From DASVXQ01 sp040414855 (lineage in GTDB: Bacteria > Actinomycetota > CALGFH01), in NCBI GenBank assembly GCA_040414855.1, contig JBEDUQ010000343.1, positions 1 to 59,581 on the forward strand: DNA of 59,581 nt, read 5' to 3'. Of this stretch, positions 1 through 7,132 are shown piece by piece. Both the position numbers and the translations under genes were made by a program. Under the pieces are notes generated by a model, which was given only the letters and a program-made list of their open reading frames with translations, was not told the origin of the DNA and searched no databases. Each line of letters opens with the position of its first letter. Within the stretch, counting starts at the first letter, position 1.

Positions 1-1
1 C

Positions 2-493
2 GGCAGCGCGTCGGCACCCGTCCTGGTCGAGGAGTACGGGGACTTCCAGTGCCCGGCCTGCGGACGGTTCCAGGCGACCACCGGGGCCACCGTCCGCCAG
101 CTCGTCGACCAGGGACGGATCCGGTTCCTCTTTCATGAGCAGCCGATCCTCGGGCGCGAGTCGGTGGCCGCGGCCAACGCCGCGACCTGCGCCGGCGACG
201 CCGGCAAGTTCTGGCAGTACCACGACCTGCTCTACGCCGAGCAGGCCCCGGAGAACTCTGGCGCGCTCACCAGCGACCGGCTGATCCAGCTCGGCGCCAA
301 GGCCGGGGTGAGCGGCGACCGCTTCGCGAGCTGCGTCCGCGACTCCACCTACGACCCATGGCTCAGGCTGGTCGTGAACCAGGGGTCGGTCCGCGGGGTC
401 AACGTCACCCCGACCTTCTACGTCAACGGCCGCCAGACCACGATCGACGGGCCGGCGGGGCTGACCGACGCGGTGCGCGCCGCCGGCGGCTGA
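2..493 (+). CDS. DsbA-like thiol oxidoreductase, 5' end missing
   Basis: The reading frame is open from the window edge to the TGA at 491-493, so the N-terminus lies outside. The visible 163 residues form a DsbA/thioredoxin-4 type domain. A CPAC active site stands at residues 17-20 of the visible part, after a beta strand ending in EYGDFQ. The helical insertion follows (FHEQPILG...AANAATCAG), and the cis-proline loop is near the end (VTPTFYVNG). Actinobacterial relatives are usually secreted or membrane-anchored and oxidise or isomerise disulfides in exported proteins. The signal or TM segment cannot be seen here. An additional Cys pair (in AATCAG and ASCVRD) lies in the helical part. The downstream gene is convergent. 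Confidence 0.88.
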   Translation, partial: GSASAPVLVEEYGDFQCPACGRFQATTGATVRQLVDQGRIRFLFHEQPILGRESVAAANAATCAGDAGKFWQYHDLLYAEQAPENSGALTSDRLIQLGAKAGVSGDRFASCVRDSTYDPWLRLVVNQGSVRGVNVTPTFYVNGRQTTIDGPAGLTDAVRAAGG

Positions 494-504
494 GCGACCG
501 GCGC

Positions 505-1401
505 TCAGCCGTTGCGGCCGCTGAGCGTGTCCGAGCCGGCCTCGACCCGGTCCAGGAAGCCGTTGACCGCCATCGCGAACGCCGCCGGCTGCTCGGCGAA
601 GCACAGGTGCGAAGCGTCCTCGATGATCGCCAGCTCGGCGCCCTTGACCCGCAGCCGCATGTCCGCGAGATGCTCGGGCCGGCACTCGTCGTAGCGGCCG
701 CCGACCAGCAGGGTCGGCACGGCGATCTCGCCGAGCCGGTCGGTCACGTCCCAGTCCTTGATGGTGCCGACCACCGTGAACTCGCTGGGCCCGTTCATGG
801 TCTCGTAGACCTGGTAGCCGGCCTGGGCGAACGAGCGCTCGAGGCCGGCGGGCCAGGGGTCGAGGCGGCACACGTGCTTCTTGTAGAACCCGAGGATCGC
901 CGCCTGGTACTCGGGGCAGGCGGTGAAGCCGTTGGCCTCGTGCTCGCGGATGGTCTGGCGCACCTCGTCCGGCTCGGCCTCGAGCAGGGCCGCGCACTCT
1001 CGGATCCAGCGCGGGATGCTGGCCGGGCTGCCGCAGAGGATCAGGCTGCGAAGCGTCGTGGTGCGGTCGAGCACGTACTGGAGCGCCAGCATGCCGCCCC
1101 ATGAGCTGCCGAACAGATGCAGGTCGTCGAGGTGGAGCGCATCCCTGACCACCGCCAGCTCCTCGACGAAGCGGTCGACCGTCCACAGCGAGACGTCGTC
1201 GGGGCGGTCGGACGCCCCGCAGCCGAGCTGGTCGTAGAACACCACCCGCCTGCGGTCGGCCAGGTCCTCGAGCCGCTCCAGGTAGTGATGGGTGAATCCG
1301 GGACCGCCGTGCAGGCACAGCAGCGGCGTCCGGTTGCCGCCGCCCACGCTCCGGTACCAGACCTTGCCGCCGGGGACCTCGATGTAGCCCTCGTCCGCCA
1401 T
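505..1401 (-). CDS. Prolyl-aminopeptidase-like alpha/beta hydrolase
   Basis: This 298-residue protein is an alpha/beta hydrolase of the proline iminopeptidase family. It has the oxyanion motif HGGPG in the first fifth, YDQLGCGASD after it, the nucleophile elbow GSSWGG, an acid region in GGRYDE and a late His in DASHLCF. The family removes N-terminal proline or hydrolyses related small peptides and amides, and is usually cytoplasmic; the exact substrate is not predictable. The ATG at 1401 was chosen because GGGAGG stands 4-5 bases ahead. A longer frame up to 1452 adds residues that look like untranslated leader. It converges on the DsbA-like gene, and the next gene upstream has the same orientation. 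Confidence 0.85.
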   Translation of the reverse strand: MADEGYIEVPGGKVWYRSVGGGNRTPLLCLHGGPGFTHHYLERLEDLADRRRVVFYDQLGCGASDRPDDVSLWTVDRFVEELAVVRDALHLDDLHLFGSSWGGMLALQYVLDRTTTLRSLILCGSPASIPRWIRECAALLEAEPDEVRQTIREHEANGFTACPEYQAAILGFYKKHVCRLDPWPAGLERSFAQAGYQVYETMNGPSEFTVVGTIKDWDVTDRLGEIAVPTLLVGGRYDECRPEHLADMRLRVKGAELAIIEDASHLCFAEQPAAFAMAVNGFLDRVEAGSDTLSGRNG

Positions 1402-1506
1402 ACCGCCTCCCTTCGCGTCCACGCGATTGTTCCCAAAACGGGCGCGAAGCATCGACTGACTCTCAGAAAGGGCGCGAGCCAGGGCGGAATGCGGGCGAGG
1501 GGGGCG

Positions 1507-2538
1507 CTACCCGACCGGGGCGGCGGTCCGGGCGAGCTCGGGCTCGCGGGCTACCGGCGAGGACGGGGCGGTGCGATGGGAGGCCTCGGCCTGGAAGGCC
1601 TCGACGTCGACGCGGTCGACCCCGTTCCAGATCGACGGGAAGCGCCAGTCGTCGCCCGGCCGCGCGACCGGCTCGAACGAGCAGCGCGCCCGGATCACCG
1701 GCGACCCGGCGACCGCGATCGCCAGCAGCGTGCCCTCGGGGACCCGCTCGACCTCGAACCCGAGGCGACCGCCGCTGCGCTCGTCCAGCCGCCGGAACCA
1801 GCTCGGCGAGGACGCCCAGTAGAGGTTGCCGCGCGCGTCGGTGGCGATCGCCAGCGGGCAGAGCGCGCCGCGGGCCAGGTAGACGAGCTCCGGCGTGCTC
1901 CGGTCGAGCCATGCGACCGCCGCCAGACCCCGGACCGTCTCCAGCACGTCGCAGGCGCCGAGCAGGTCGCCGCGCACTCCGTCGAGCGCCAGCAGCAGCA
2001 CCTCGCTGTCGGTGCCGCCTCGGGACGGCGGGATACCGGCGGGCAGGTCACGGCGGAGCGCGTCGGCGTCGACGTCGCCGTTGTGCACGCCGACCAGCGC
2101 CTCGCCGACCACCAGCGGCGAGGCGTTGACCAGCGTCTCGGGGTCACCCTGCGAGGCGTGCCTGGTGTGCCCGAACGCCGCCCTGGCCGCGTCGAGCCCG
2201 CCCACGTACTCGCGCCGCCACAGCTGGCCCCACCTGCGGGTGTCCTTGACCACCCGGCAGACCCCGAGATCGACCTCGCGGCGATGGATGGCGTCGTCAG
2301 CGGCGGCAACGCCCCCGGGTCCCGGCGAGCCCGCGCCTCCGGCGGCTCCGGCGGCTCCGGCGGTTGCGGCGCCCGCAGCGGCTCCGGCGGCTCGGGCGAG
2401 ACGGTTCTCGCCGAGCAGGGCGAAGCCGGCGGCGTCGCTGCCGCGCTCCTCCGCGAGGCGCCCGAGGGCGACGAAGACGTTGGACGCCCAGGTGGGATCG
2501 CTGTCCTGGGCACGCACCATGCCGAAGATGCCACACAT
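1507..2538 (-). CDS. Stand-alone class II glutamine amidotransferase
   Basis: The 343-residue protein begins MCGIFG, so Cys2 becomes the N-terminal nucleophile once Met is removed. Other family landmarks are TRHAS, the GVHNGD loop and GGTDSE. The domain hydrolyses glutamine to deliver ammonia. Here it makes up almost the whole protein, without an attached synthetase, sugar isomerase or phosphoribosyltransferase domain, so the acceptor reaction is unknown. An AAGGAAG ribosome site precedes the ATG. Residues about 49-80 are a Gly/Ala-rich low-complexity insertion that is unusual inside this fold. The next gene downstream is the hydrolase at 505-1401 in the same orientation. Confidence 0.85.
   Translation of the reverse strand: MCGIFGMVRAQDSDPTWASNVFVALGRLAEERGSDAAGFALLGENRLARAAGAAAGAATAGAAGAAGGAGSPGPGGVAAADDAIHRREVDLGVCRVVKDTRRWGQLWRREYVGGLDAARAAFGHTRHASQGDPETLVNASPLVVGEALVGVHNGDVDADALRRDLPAGIPPSRGGTDSEVLLLALDGVRGDLLGACDVLETVRGLAAVAWLDRSTPELVYLARGALCPLAIATDARGNLYWASSPSWFRRLDERSGGRLGFEVERVPEGTLLAIAVAGSPVIRARCSFEPVARPGDDWRFPSIWNGVDRVDVEAFQAEASHRTAPSSPVAREPELARTAAPVG
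2299..2394. repeat. Gly/Ala-encoding low-complexity tract in the amidotransferase
   Basis: Imperfect tandem GCC/GGC-type triplets (GGCTCCGGC-like units on the + strand) encode alternating Gly and Ala, ending in SPGPGG. The tract interrupts the amidotransferase between the first helix region and the strand containing DLGVCR. It probably expands and contracts by slippage. Confidence 0.75.
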
Positions 2539-2684
2539 CGCCGTTCCGCTTCCTTGCGCCGAGAGCCGGGCCCGATCAGGGTCGGCGCCATTCCACGCAG
2601 TGGCGGTAACGGCGTCCTAATGAACGGCTCACTTACCGCGAAGCGGTCGACCCGGGTGATGAGCGGATCAGCGCGAGAACGGCG

Positions 2685-3917
2685 CTAGAACGAGGTGGTC
2701 GTCCAGGGCGGCGGCGCGCTCGCGAACATGAGGTCCGCGCGCTCAGCCGCACCGGGTGTTCGCTCGTCCAGACGGCCGGCGGCGGCCAAGCTCCAGAACC
2801 GGGAGCCGCCCAGATAGGCCGCGCCGAGGGCGTCGACGCCGAGGACGAGGTCGGGCTCCTCGCGGGTTGGCTGGCACGAGGCGCCATCCGGTCCGGCGTC
2901 GAGCGCGAAGCGCCCGTCGTTGGCCGGACGCATGCGGTCGAAGACCTGGAGCACCAGCCGGCCCTCGATGGCGTAGCGGCGCGACGCCAGCGCGGCCGGC
3001 AGGTCCATCAGCCGCACCCAGAGATCGTCGTGGGTGTGGACCACCCGCAGCCTGCGGGGATCGGCGAGCAGCCACGCGAGCGGCTCGTGCGGCGGCCGGT
3101 TGAGCGCCTTGACCGTACCGGCAAGGTCCAGGCTGAGCGCGAACCGCCACAGCGAGGCCCGTGCCGCCGGGGTGAGCGCGTACAGCTCGCGGACGCGGAC
3201 GGTGTTGTTGGGCAGCGGGCCGTCCCAGTGGTCCTCGATCCGGTAGCTGAGCCAGCCGTCGACCTGGCCGCCCTCCTCGTAGACGACGTCGTAGTGCTGG
3301 GTGGCGCCGTGCCGGAACCACGGCGGGTCCTTGAAGTAGCTGGCCCAGACCGCCGCGCTCCTGGTCAGCTCGCCCGGCTGCGAGCGGCGGGCGCGGTCGT
3401 AGACCTCGGGCAGGATCTTCTCGGCCTCGCCGGCATCGACCATTCGGACCTCGCCCGGCGCATCGACGTCGTCCCGGAGCGCGGCGTGCCTGGTGTCGAT
3501 CTCGAGGTCGGAGCTGAAGGTCGCGGCGCCGTAGCCGAAGCGGCCGTAGATGGTCGATTCGGAGGCGTTCAGCACCGAGAGCGGCTCGCCGCGGGACTCG
3601 ACGTCCTCGAAGTGGCGCTCGATCATCGCCCGCAGGATCCCCCGCCGCCGGTAGGTCGGCAGCACGCCGATGGCGGTGAGCCCCCCGACCCGGACGGAGG
3701 TGAGCCCCGGAAGCGTCAGCTCCATGGAGTAGGCGCCACCGGTGCCGACGATGCGGTCGCCGTCGAAGGTGGCGATGCTGCGATCGAACTCGAAGTTGCG
3801 CCGCCAGTCCTCGGGCTCGCCCTCGGAGACGGTCTCGCCGAAGGCTGCCGCGGGGACCGGCCAGAAGCGCGACCAGTCCTCGTCGGTGTCGGGGATCGCC
3901 CGGATCTCGAAGTCCAT
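2685..3917 (-). CDS. Eis-like GNAT N-acetyltransferase
   Basis: This is a 410-residue protein of the Eis/enhanced-intracellular-survival type: tandem GNAT folds plus a C-terminal SCP2-like domain. The acetyl-CoA pyrophosphate loop is seen in GVLPTYRRRGILRAM, preceded by VRVGGLTAIG, and the length is typical (about 400). Family members acetylate amines on aminoglycosides, peptides or lysines using acetyl-CoA; the substrate here is unknown. The ATG at 3917 gives MDFEIRAIPD, a normal family start. An in-frame GTG at 3953 would add 12 residues. Neither start has a convincing Shine-Dalgarno sequence, so the start is uncertain. The upstream neighbour is divergent. Confidence 0.85.
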   Translation of the reverse strand: MDFEIRAIPDTDEDWSRFWPVPAAAFGETVSEGEPEDWRRNFEFDRSIATFDGDRIVGTGGAYSMELTLPGLTSVRVGGLTAIGVLPTYRRRGILRAMIERHFEDVESRGEPLSVLNASESTIYGRFGYGAATFSSDLEIDTRHAALRDDVDAPGEVRMVDAGEAEKILPEVYDRARRSQPGELTRSAAVWASYFKDPPWFRHGATQHYDVVYEEGGQVDGWLSYRIEDHWDGPLPNNTVRVRELYALTPAARASLWRFALSLDLAGTVKALNRPPHEPLAWLLADPRRLRVVHTHDDLWVRLMDLPAALASRRYAIEGRLVLQVFDRMRPANDGRFALDAGPDGASCQPTREEPDLVLGVDALGAAYLGGSRFWSLAAAGRLDERTPGAAERADLMFASAPPPWTTTSF

Positions 3918-4158
3918 GGCGCCGATTGTGGACGATCCCGAAGGGGCTGACACCCGATTTTCTGGTCACTCCAGCATGACCGGAATGGGGCATGTGTTTG
4001 GCCGGAGGCGAGCGTGCAGGGGAACTGCGACCAAACAACAGGTGTCCAAGGCGTGGTATCGTCCCAGGGCTCCAACCGTGCGGACCACGCACGCTCCGGA
4101 CAGCGCGCAAAGTCCGGAGGGGCCCCCGAGCGCCCCGACCAGTAAGGAGAACCATGCG
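3918..4158 (+). promoter_or_regulatory. Divergent intergenic region with a candidate -10 for the 4159 operon
   Basis: The region separates the Eis-like gene (-) from the small membrane protein and methyltransferase (+). TATCGT at 4057-4062 fits the actinobacterial TAnnnT -10 pattern and would start RNA near 4069, giving a roughly 90-base leader. No clear -35 is visible. The leader holds CTCCGGA and TCCGGAG half-sites (about 4092 and 4112) that could pair. Confidence 0.35.
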
Positions 4159-4356
4159 ATGAAGCTGGCGTACCTCGACGCCGCGTCAGGCAGCATGATC
4201 GTGCAGGCAATCGTCGCCGGCGCGGCCGGCGCCGCCGTCTTCCTCAAGCTCTTCTGGCGCCGCCTGACCAACCCCTTCCGTCGCAGGGAAGCGACCACGA
4301 CCCAGGCCACCTCGGCCAGCCGCCAGCCGGTGGCCAGCAAGGGCGATGAGCGCTAG
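4159..4356 (+). CDS. Small single-span membrane protein of the YLDPGTGS type
   Basis: This 65-residue protein begins MKLAYLDAASGSMIVQ. A hydrophobic helix follows (residues about 14-31), then a basic stretch (WRRL...FRRR) and a hydrophilic tail. It resembles the short proteins with a conserved YLDPGTGS start found beside glycan-modifying enzymes, with the Pro-Gly replaced by Ala-Ala. No biochemical role is known to me. AAGGAGA lies 7-8 bases before the ATG. The alternative ATG at 4154 stops after two codons. Its last 11 bases overlap the methyltransferase start, so the two are probably translationally coupled and may form a membrane complex. Confidence 0.72.
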   Translation: MKLAYLDAASGSMIVQAIVAGAAGAAVFLKLFWRRLTNPFRRREATTTQATSASRQPVASKGDER

Positions 4357-5809
4357 CAGCGCGCCCAGAGCATTCGAGGTGGACGCTTCGACCAGAGGGC
4401 TCGGCACTGAGCCCGCATCCTTCCGGGACCCCGCCAGCACCGTCTTCTATCTCGACGGTCGCGTCCTGCGGGGCCTTTCCAAGCAGGGCGCCGCGGACTA
4501 CGAGGCGCTGGCCGCGACCGGATTCTTCCCCAGGGCGCTGGAGCAGGGCCAGATCGTGGCCACCAGCACTCTGCCGGTCGACGAGCTGCCGGCGCGGGCG
4601 AGAAACTCCGCTTGGACGATGGTGCTCGAGCACGAGCGGGTGCCGGTGATCTCGTACCCCTACGAGTGGACCTTCTCGATGCTGAAGGCGGCCGCGCTGC
4701 TGCACCTGGACCTCCTCCAGCAGGGCCTGGCCGAGGGCCAGACGATGAAGGACGGCTACGCCTACAACCTCCAGTTCGTGGGCTCCAGGCCGGTGTTCAT
4801 CGACGTCGGCTCGTTCGAGCCCGCGCGCCAGGGCGAGCCGTGGGCCGGCTACCGGCAGTTCTGCCAGACCTTCCTGTACCCACTGCTGCTGACCGCCCAC
4901 AAGGGCGTGCGGTTCCAGCCGTGGCTGCGGGGAGCCGTCCAGGGCATCTCCCCCGCCGACATGCGCGGGCTCTTCTCCGGCACCGACATGGCCAAGGCTG
5001 GGGTGCTCAAGCACGTCACCCTGCACTCGGCGATGGACGCGAAGTTCTCGAAGTCGCGCGCCGCCGACACCCGCCAGGAGCTTCAGAAGGCCGGCTTCTC
5101 GACCGAGCTCCAGGCGGCGACGGTCAAGGCGATCCGCAAGCTGGTCGCCAGCCTGCGCTGGCGCGCAGGCGAGTCCGCCTGGTCCGACTACCAGCGCACC
5201 AGCACCTACACCGACGACGAGAAGGAGCGCAAGCAGGCGTTCGTCCGTCGCTCGGTGGCGGCGGCGCCGGTCGGGCTCTGCTACGACCTCGGCGCCAACG
5301 ACGGGACCTACTCGCGGGTCGCCGCCGAGCACGCCGCCTACGTGGTGGCGGCGGACAGCGACGACCTCACGGTCGACCTGATGTTCCAGTCGCTCGCCAA
5401 GGAGGGCTCGAAGCGGATCCTGCCCGTCACGCTGGATCTCTGCGACCCCTCGCCGGCGCTTGGCTGGCGCGGCCGTGAGCGCTCGGCGTTCTTCGACCGC
5501 GGGCGGCCGGACGTGGTGCTGTCGCTGGCGCTGATCCACCACCTGGCGATCACCGGCAACGTGCCGCTGCCCGAGCTGGTGGACTGGTGGCACGGCATGG
5601 ACGCCCGGCTGGTGGTCGAGTTCGTCGACCCCGAGGACCCGATGGCCGACCGCCTGCTCGCCAACAAGCCGCCCGGCATGCACGCCGACTACCGGCGCGA
5701 GGTGTTCGAGCGCCTGCTCGAGGACCGCTTCGAGATCCTCGAGCGCGAGGAGCTACCGGCGGGGACCCGCGTCCTGTACCACGCGGCTCCGAAGCTGTCG
5801 CGCGCCTGA
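4346..5809 (+). CDS. SAM-dependent methyltransferase with N-terminal extension (NoeA-like)
   Basis: This is a 487-residue protein. The C-terminal half carries a class I methyltransferase fold: motif I is YDLGANDGTYS (about residue 312), followed by the acidic VVAADSD and the LALIHHL motif IV region. The N-terminal 290 residues are well conserved in appearance (DGYAYNLQFVGSRPVFIDVGSFE, then PWAGYRQFCQTFLYP). They match the layout of nodulation-protein-NoeA-like enzymes that act in surface glycan or lipid modification. The acceptor is not predictable. It overlaps the small membrane protein by 11 bases and has AAGGG just before its ATG. The hairpin repeat at 5829 follows the stop. Confidence 0.8.
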   Translation: MSASSAPRAFEVDASTRGLGTEPASFRDPASTVFYLDGRVLRGLSKQGAADYEALAATGFFPRALEQGQIVATSTLPVDELPARARNSAWTMVLEHERVPVISYPYEWTFSMLKAAALLHLDLLQQGLAEGQTMKDGYAYNLQFVGSRPVFIDVGSFEPARQGEPWAGYRQFCQTFLYPLLLTAHKGVRFQPWLRGAVQGISPADMRGLFSGTDMAKAGVLKHVTLHSAMDAKFSKSRAADTRQELQKAGFSTELQAATVKAIRKLVASLRWRAGESAWSDYQRTSTYTDDEKERKQAFVRRSVAAAPVGLCYDLGANDGTYSRVAAEHAAYVVAADSDDLTVDLMFQSLAKEGSKRILPVTLDLCDPSPALGWRGRERSAFFDRGRPDVVLSLALIHHLAITGNVPLPELVDWWHGMDARLVVEFVDPEDPMADRLLANKPPGMHADYRREVFERLLEDRFEILEREELPAGTRVLYHAAPKLSRA

Positions 5810-5828
5810 CGCAGCGGAACGCCGCAGC

Positions 5829-5882
5829 GGAACGCTCTTGACTCTGGGGGGCGTGGGGGGAGCGGGCTCCCCCCACATGGAT
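5829..5882 (+). repeat. REP-like hairpin element, copy 1
   Basis: A 54-base intergenic element starts GGAACGCTCTTGACTC and ends ACATGGAT. The core is a G-tract followed by an 11-bp perfect stem, GTGGGGGGAGC pairing with GCTCCCCCCAC. It is identical over 54 bases to 10835-10888. It lies between two convergent genes, where it could stop transcription from both sides. Confidence 0.85.
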
Positions 5883-5896
5883 TAGGGCGCCCAGGC

Positions 5897-7078
5897 TCAC
5901 GCCGGCGCCAGGCCGTTCGGCAACACGGTCGTCGCCGAGCGGAGGTCCAGACCGAGTGGGATGGCCTCGGGGACGCCGGGGCGCCACGCGGACGGGTCGG
6001 CCAGGGCCGGACCGCCGTTGAAGAAGAACAGCCAGCCGGTCTGGCTCCAGCCGAGGCACGGCTGGCAGGCGACCGGCGTGGCGCCCTCGGACCCGGGCAG
6101 GACCTTGGCCGTGCCCTGGGCGACGTCGACGAGGGTGAGCCCGGGCGACCCTGGACCGTCCAGGCCGGTGAACAGCGCCAGGATCGAGCCGTCCGGCGAG
6201 AACGCGCCGATCTGGAGGCAGCAGCCGGTGCCGGGCAGCGGAGGTCCGAGCGCGAACCAGCTCCGCGCCCCGGGCGGCAGGGCGACCGTGCTGTCGCTGC
6301 CCGCGGCGAGGTCGCGCAGGTGCAGCTCGTGGTCGTCGAGGTAGGCGATCAGGCTGCCGTGGGCGTCGAGAAAGGTGAGGTCCCTGCCGAGCCGCACGAT
6401 CCGCCTGCCCGTCGGCGAGCGCACCTCGAACCCGTCGTCGAGGTCGCGGACCACCACGCCCTGCGGCACCATCGCGACCGGCTCGGCGTCGTAGGGCAGG
6501 ATCCAGCGCCGCAGCGACGCCCGGCTGCGCAGGTCGACCTCGCGCAGGGTGTAGGTCTCCTCGGGCGCTCCGTCCCCCTGGCTGACCAGCCAGACCCGGT
6601 CCGGGCGCTGCGCCGGCAGCACGTCGCTCGCCTGCCCGAGCTCGCGCTGGGTCGCGTCGCCCACCGTGGCCGCCACCGCCACGCCGCCGTCGCGCGCCAG
6701 CAGCACGATGTAGCCGCCCTGGCGCAGCACGCGGACCCTGCCGGCGCCTGGTGACGGCACCGGCCGGACCTCGCCCGACGCCGCGTCGACGAGCAGCACC
6801 TGCCGGCCGCCCATGTAGAGCAGGTTGCCGCGCAGCGACGCCGCCTGGGCCGGGGTCGGGCCCGGCTGGTCGATCGACGCCGGCGGCGGCCGGAAGCCAG
6901 GCGGCGCCAGCGGCTGGCTCAGCGTGCCGGTGACCGTCCAGCGCAGCAGCACCAGCCCGGCGAGCGTCAGGCCGACCAGCGCCAGGGTCCGCCCGAGCGA
7001 AGGGCTGGAGAGGCTGGCAGCACGTCTCGGAGCACGTCTCGGAGCACGTCTCGGAGGCGCGCGGGGAGGCGCTCCCAC
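5897..7078 (-). CDS. Membrane-anchored beta-propeller-like protein
   Basis: This 393-residue protein has a very basic, proline/arginine-rich cytoplasmic head (residues 1-28), one signal-anchor helix (about 29-48, ending LVLLRW) and a large extracytoplasmic part. The latter contains strand-rich blocks such as LLYMGGRQVLLVDAASGEVRPV and RVWLVSQGDG, with a late pair CQPCLGW. The spacing resembles TolB/WD40-like propellers, but I recognise no named family. The GTG at 7078 is preceded by GGGGAGG. A threefold PRRA repeat in the head comes from an exact 12-base tandem repeat. It lies upstream of nothing functionally obvious; acs follows in the same orientation. Confidence 0.6.
   Translation of the reverse strand: MGAPPRAPPRRAPRRAPRRAASLSSPSLGRTLALVGLTLAGLVLLRWTVTGTLSQPLAPPGFRPPPASIDQPGPTPAQAASLRGNLLYMGGRQVLLVDAASGEVRPVPSPGAGRVRVLRQGGYIVLLARDGGVAVAATVGDATQRELGQASDVLPAQRPDRVWLVSQGDGAPEETYTLREVDLRSRASLRRWILPYDAEPVAMVPQGVVVRDLDDGFEVRSPTGRRIVRLGRDLTFLDAHGSLIAYLDDHELHLRDLAAGSDSTVALPPGARSWFALGPPLPGTGCCLQIGAFSPDGSILALFTGLDGPGSPGLTLVDVAQGTAKVLPGSEGATPVACQPCLGWSQTGWLFFFNGGPALADPSAWRPGVPEAIPLGLDLRSATTVLPNGLAPA
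7021..7056. repeat. Three exact 12-bp tandem repeats
   Basis: The unit CACGTCTCGGAG occurs three times without mismatch. On the minus strand it encodes Pro-Arg-Arg-Ala three times in the cytoplasmic head of the 5897-7078 protein. Being in multiples of three, copy-number change would keep the frame. Confidence 0.9.
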
Positions 7079-7132
7079 CGGGCGCCACCTCCCCTCGTCA
7101 CGCCGCCTCAGGCCATGGTCACATCGGCCCGG

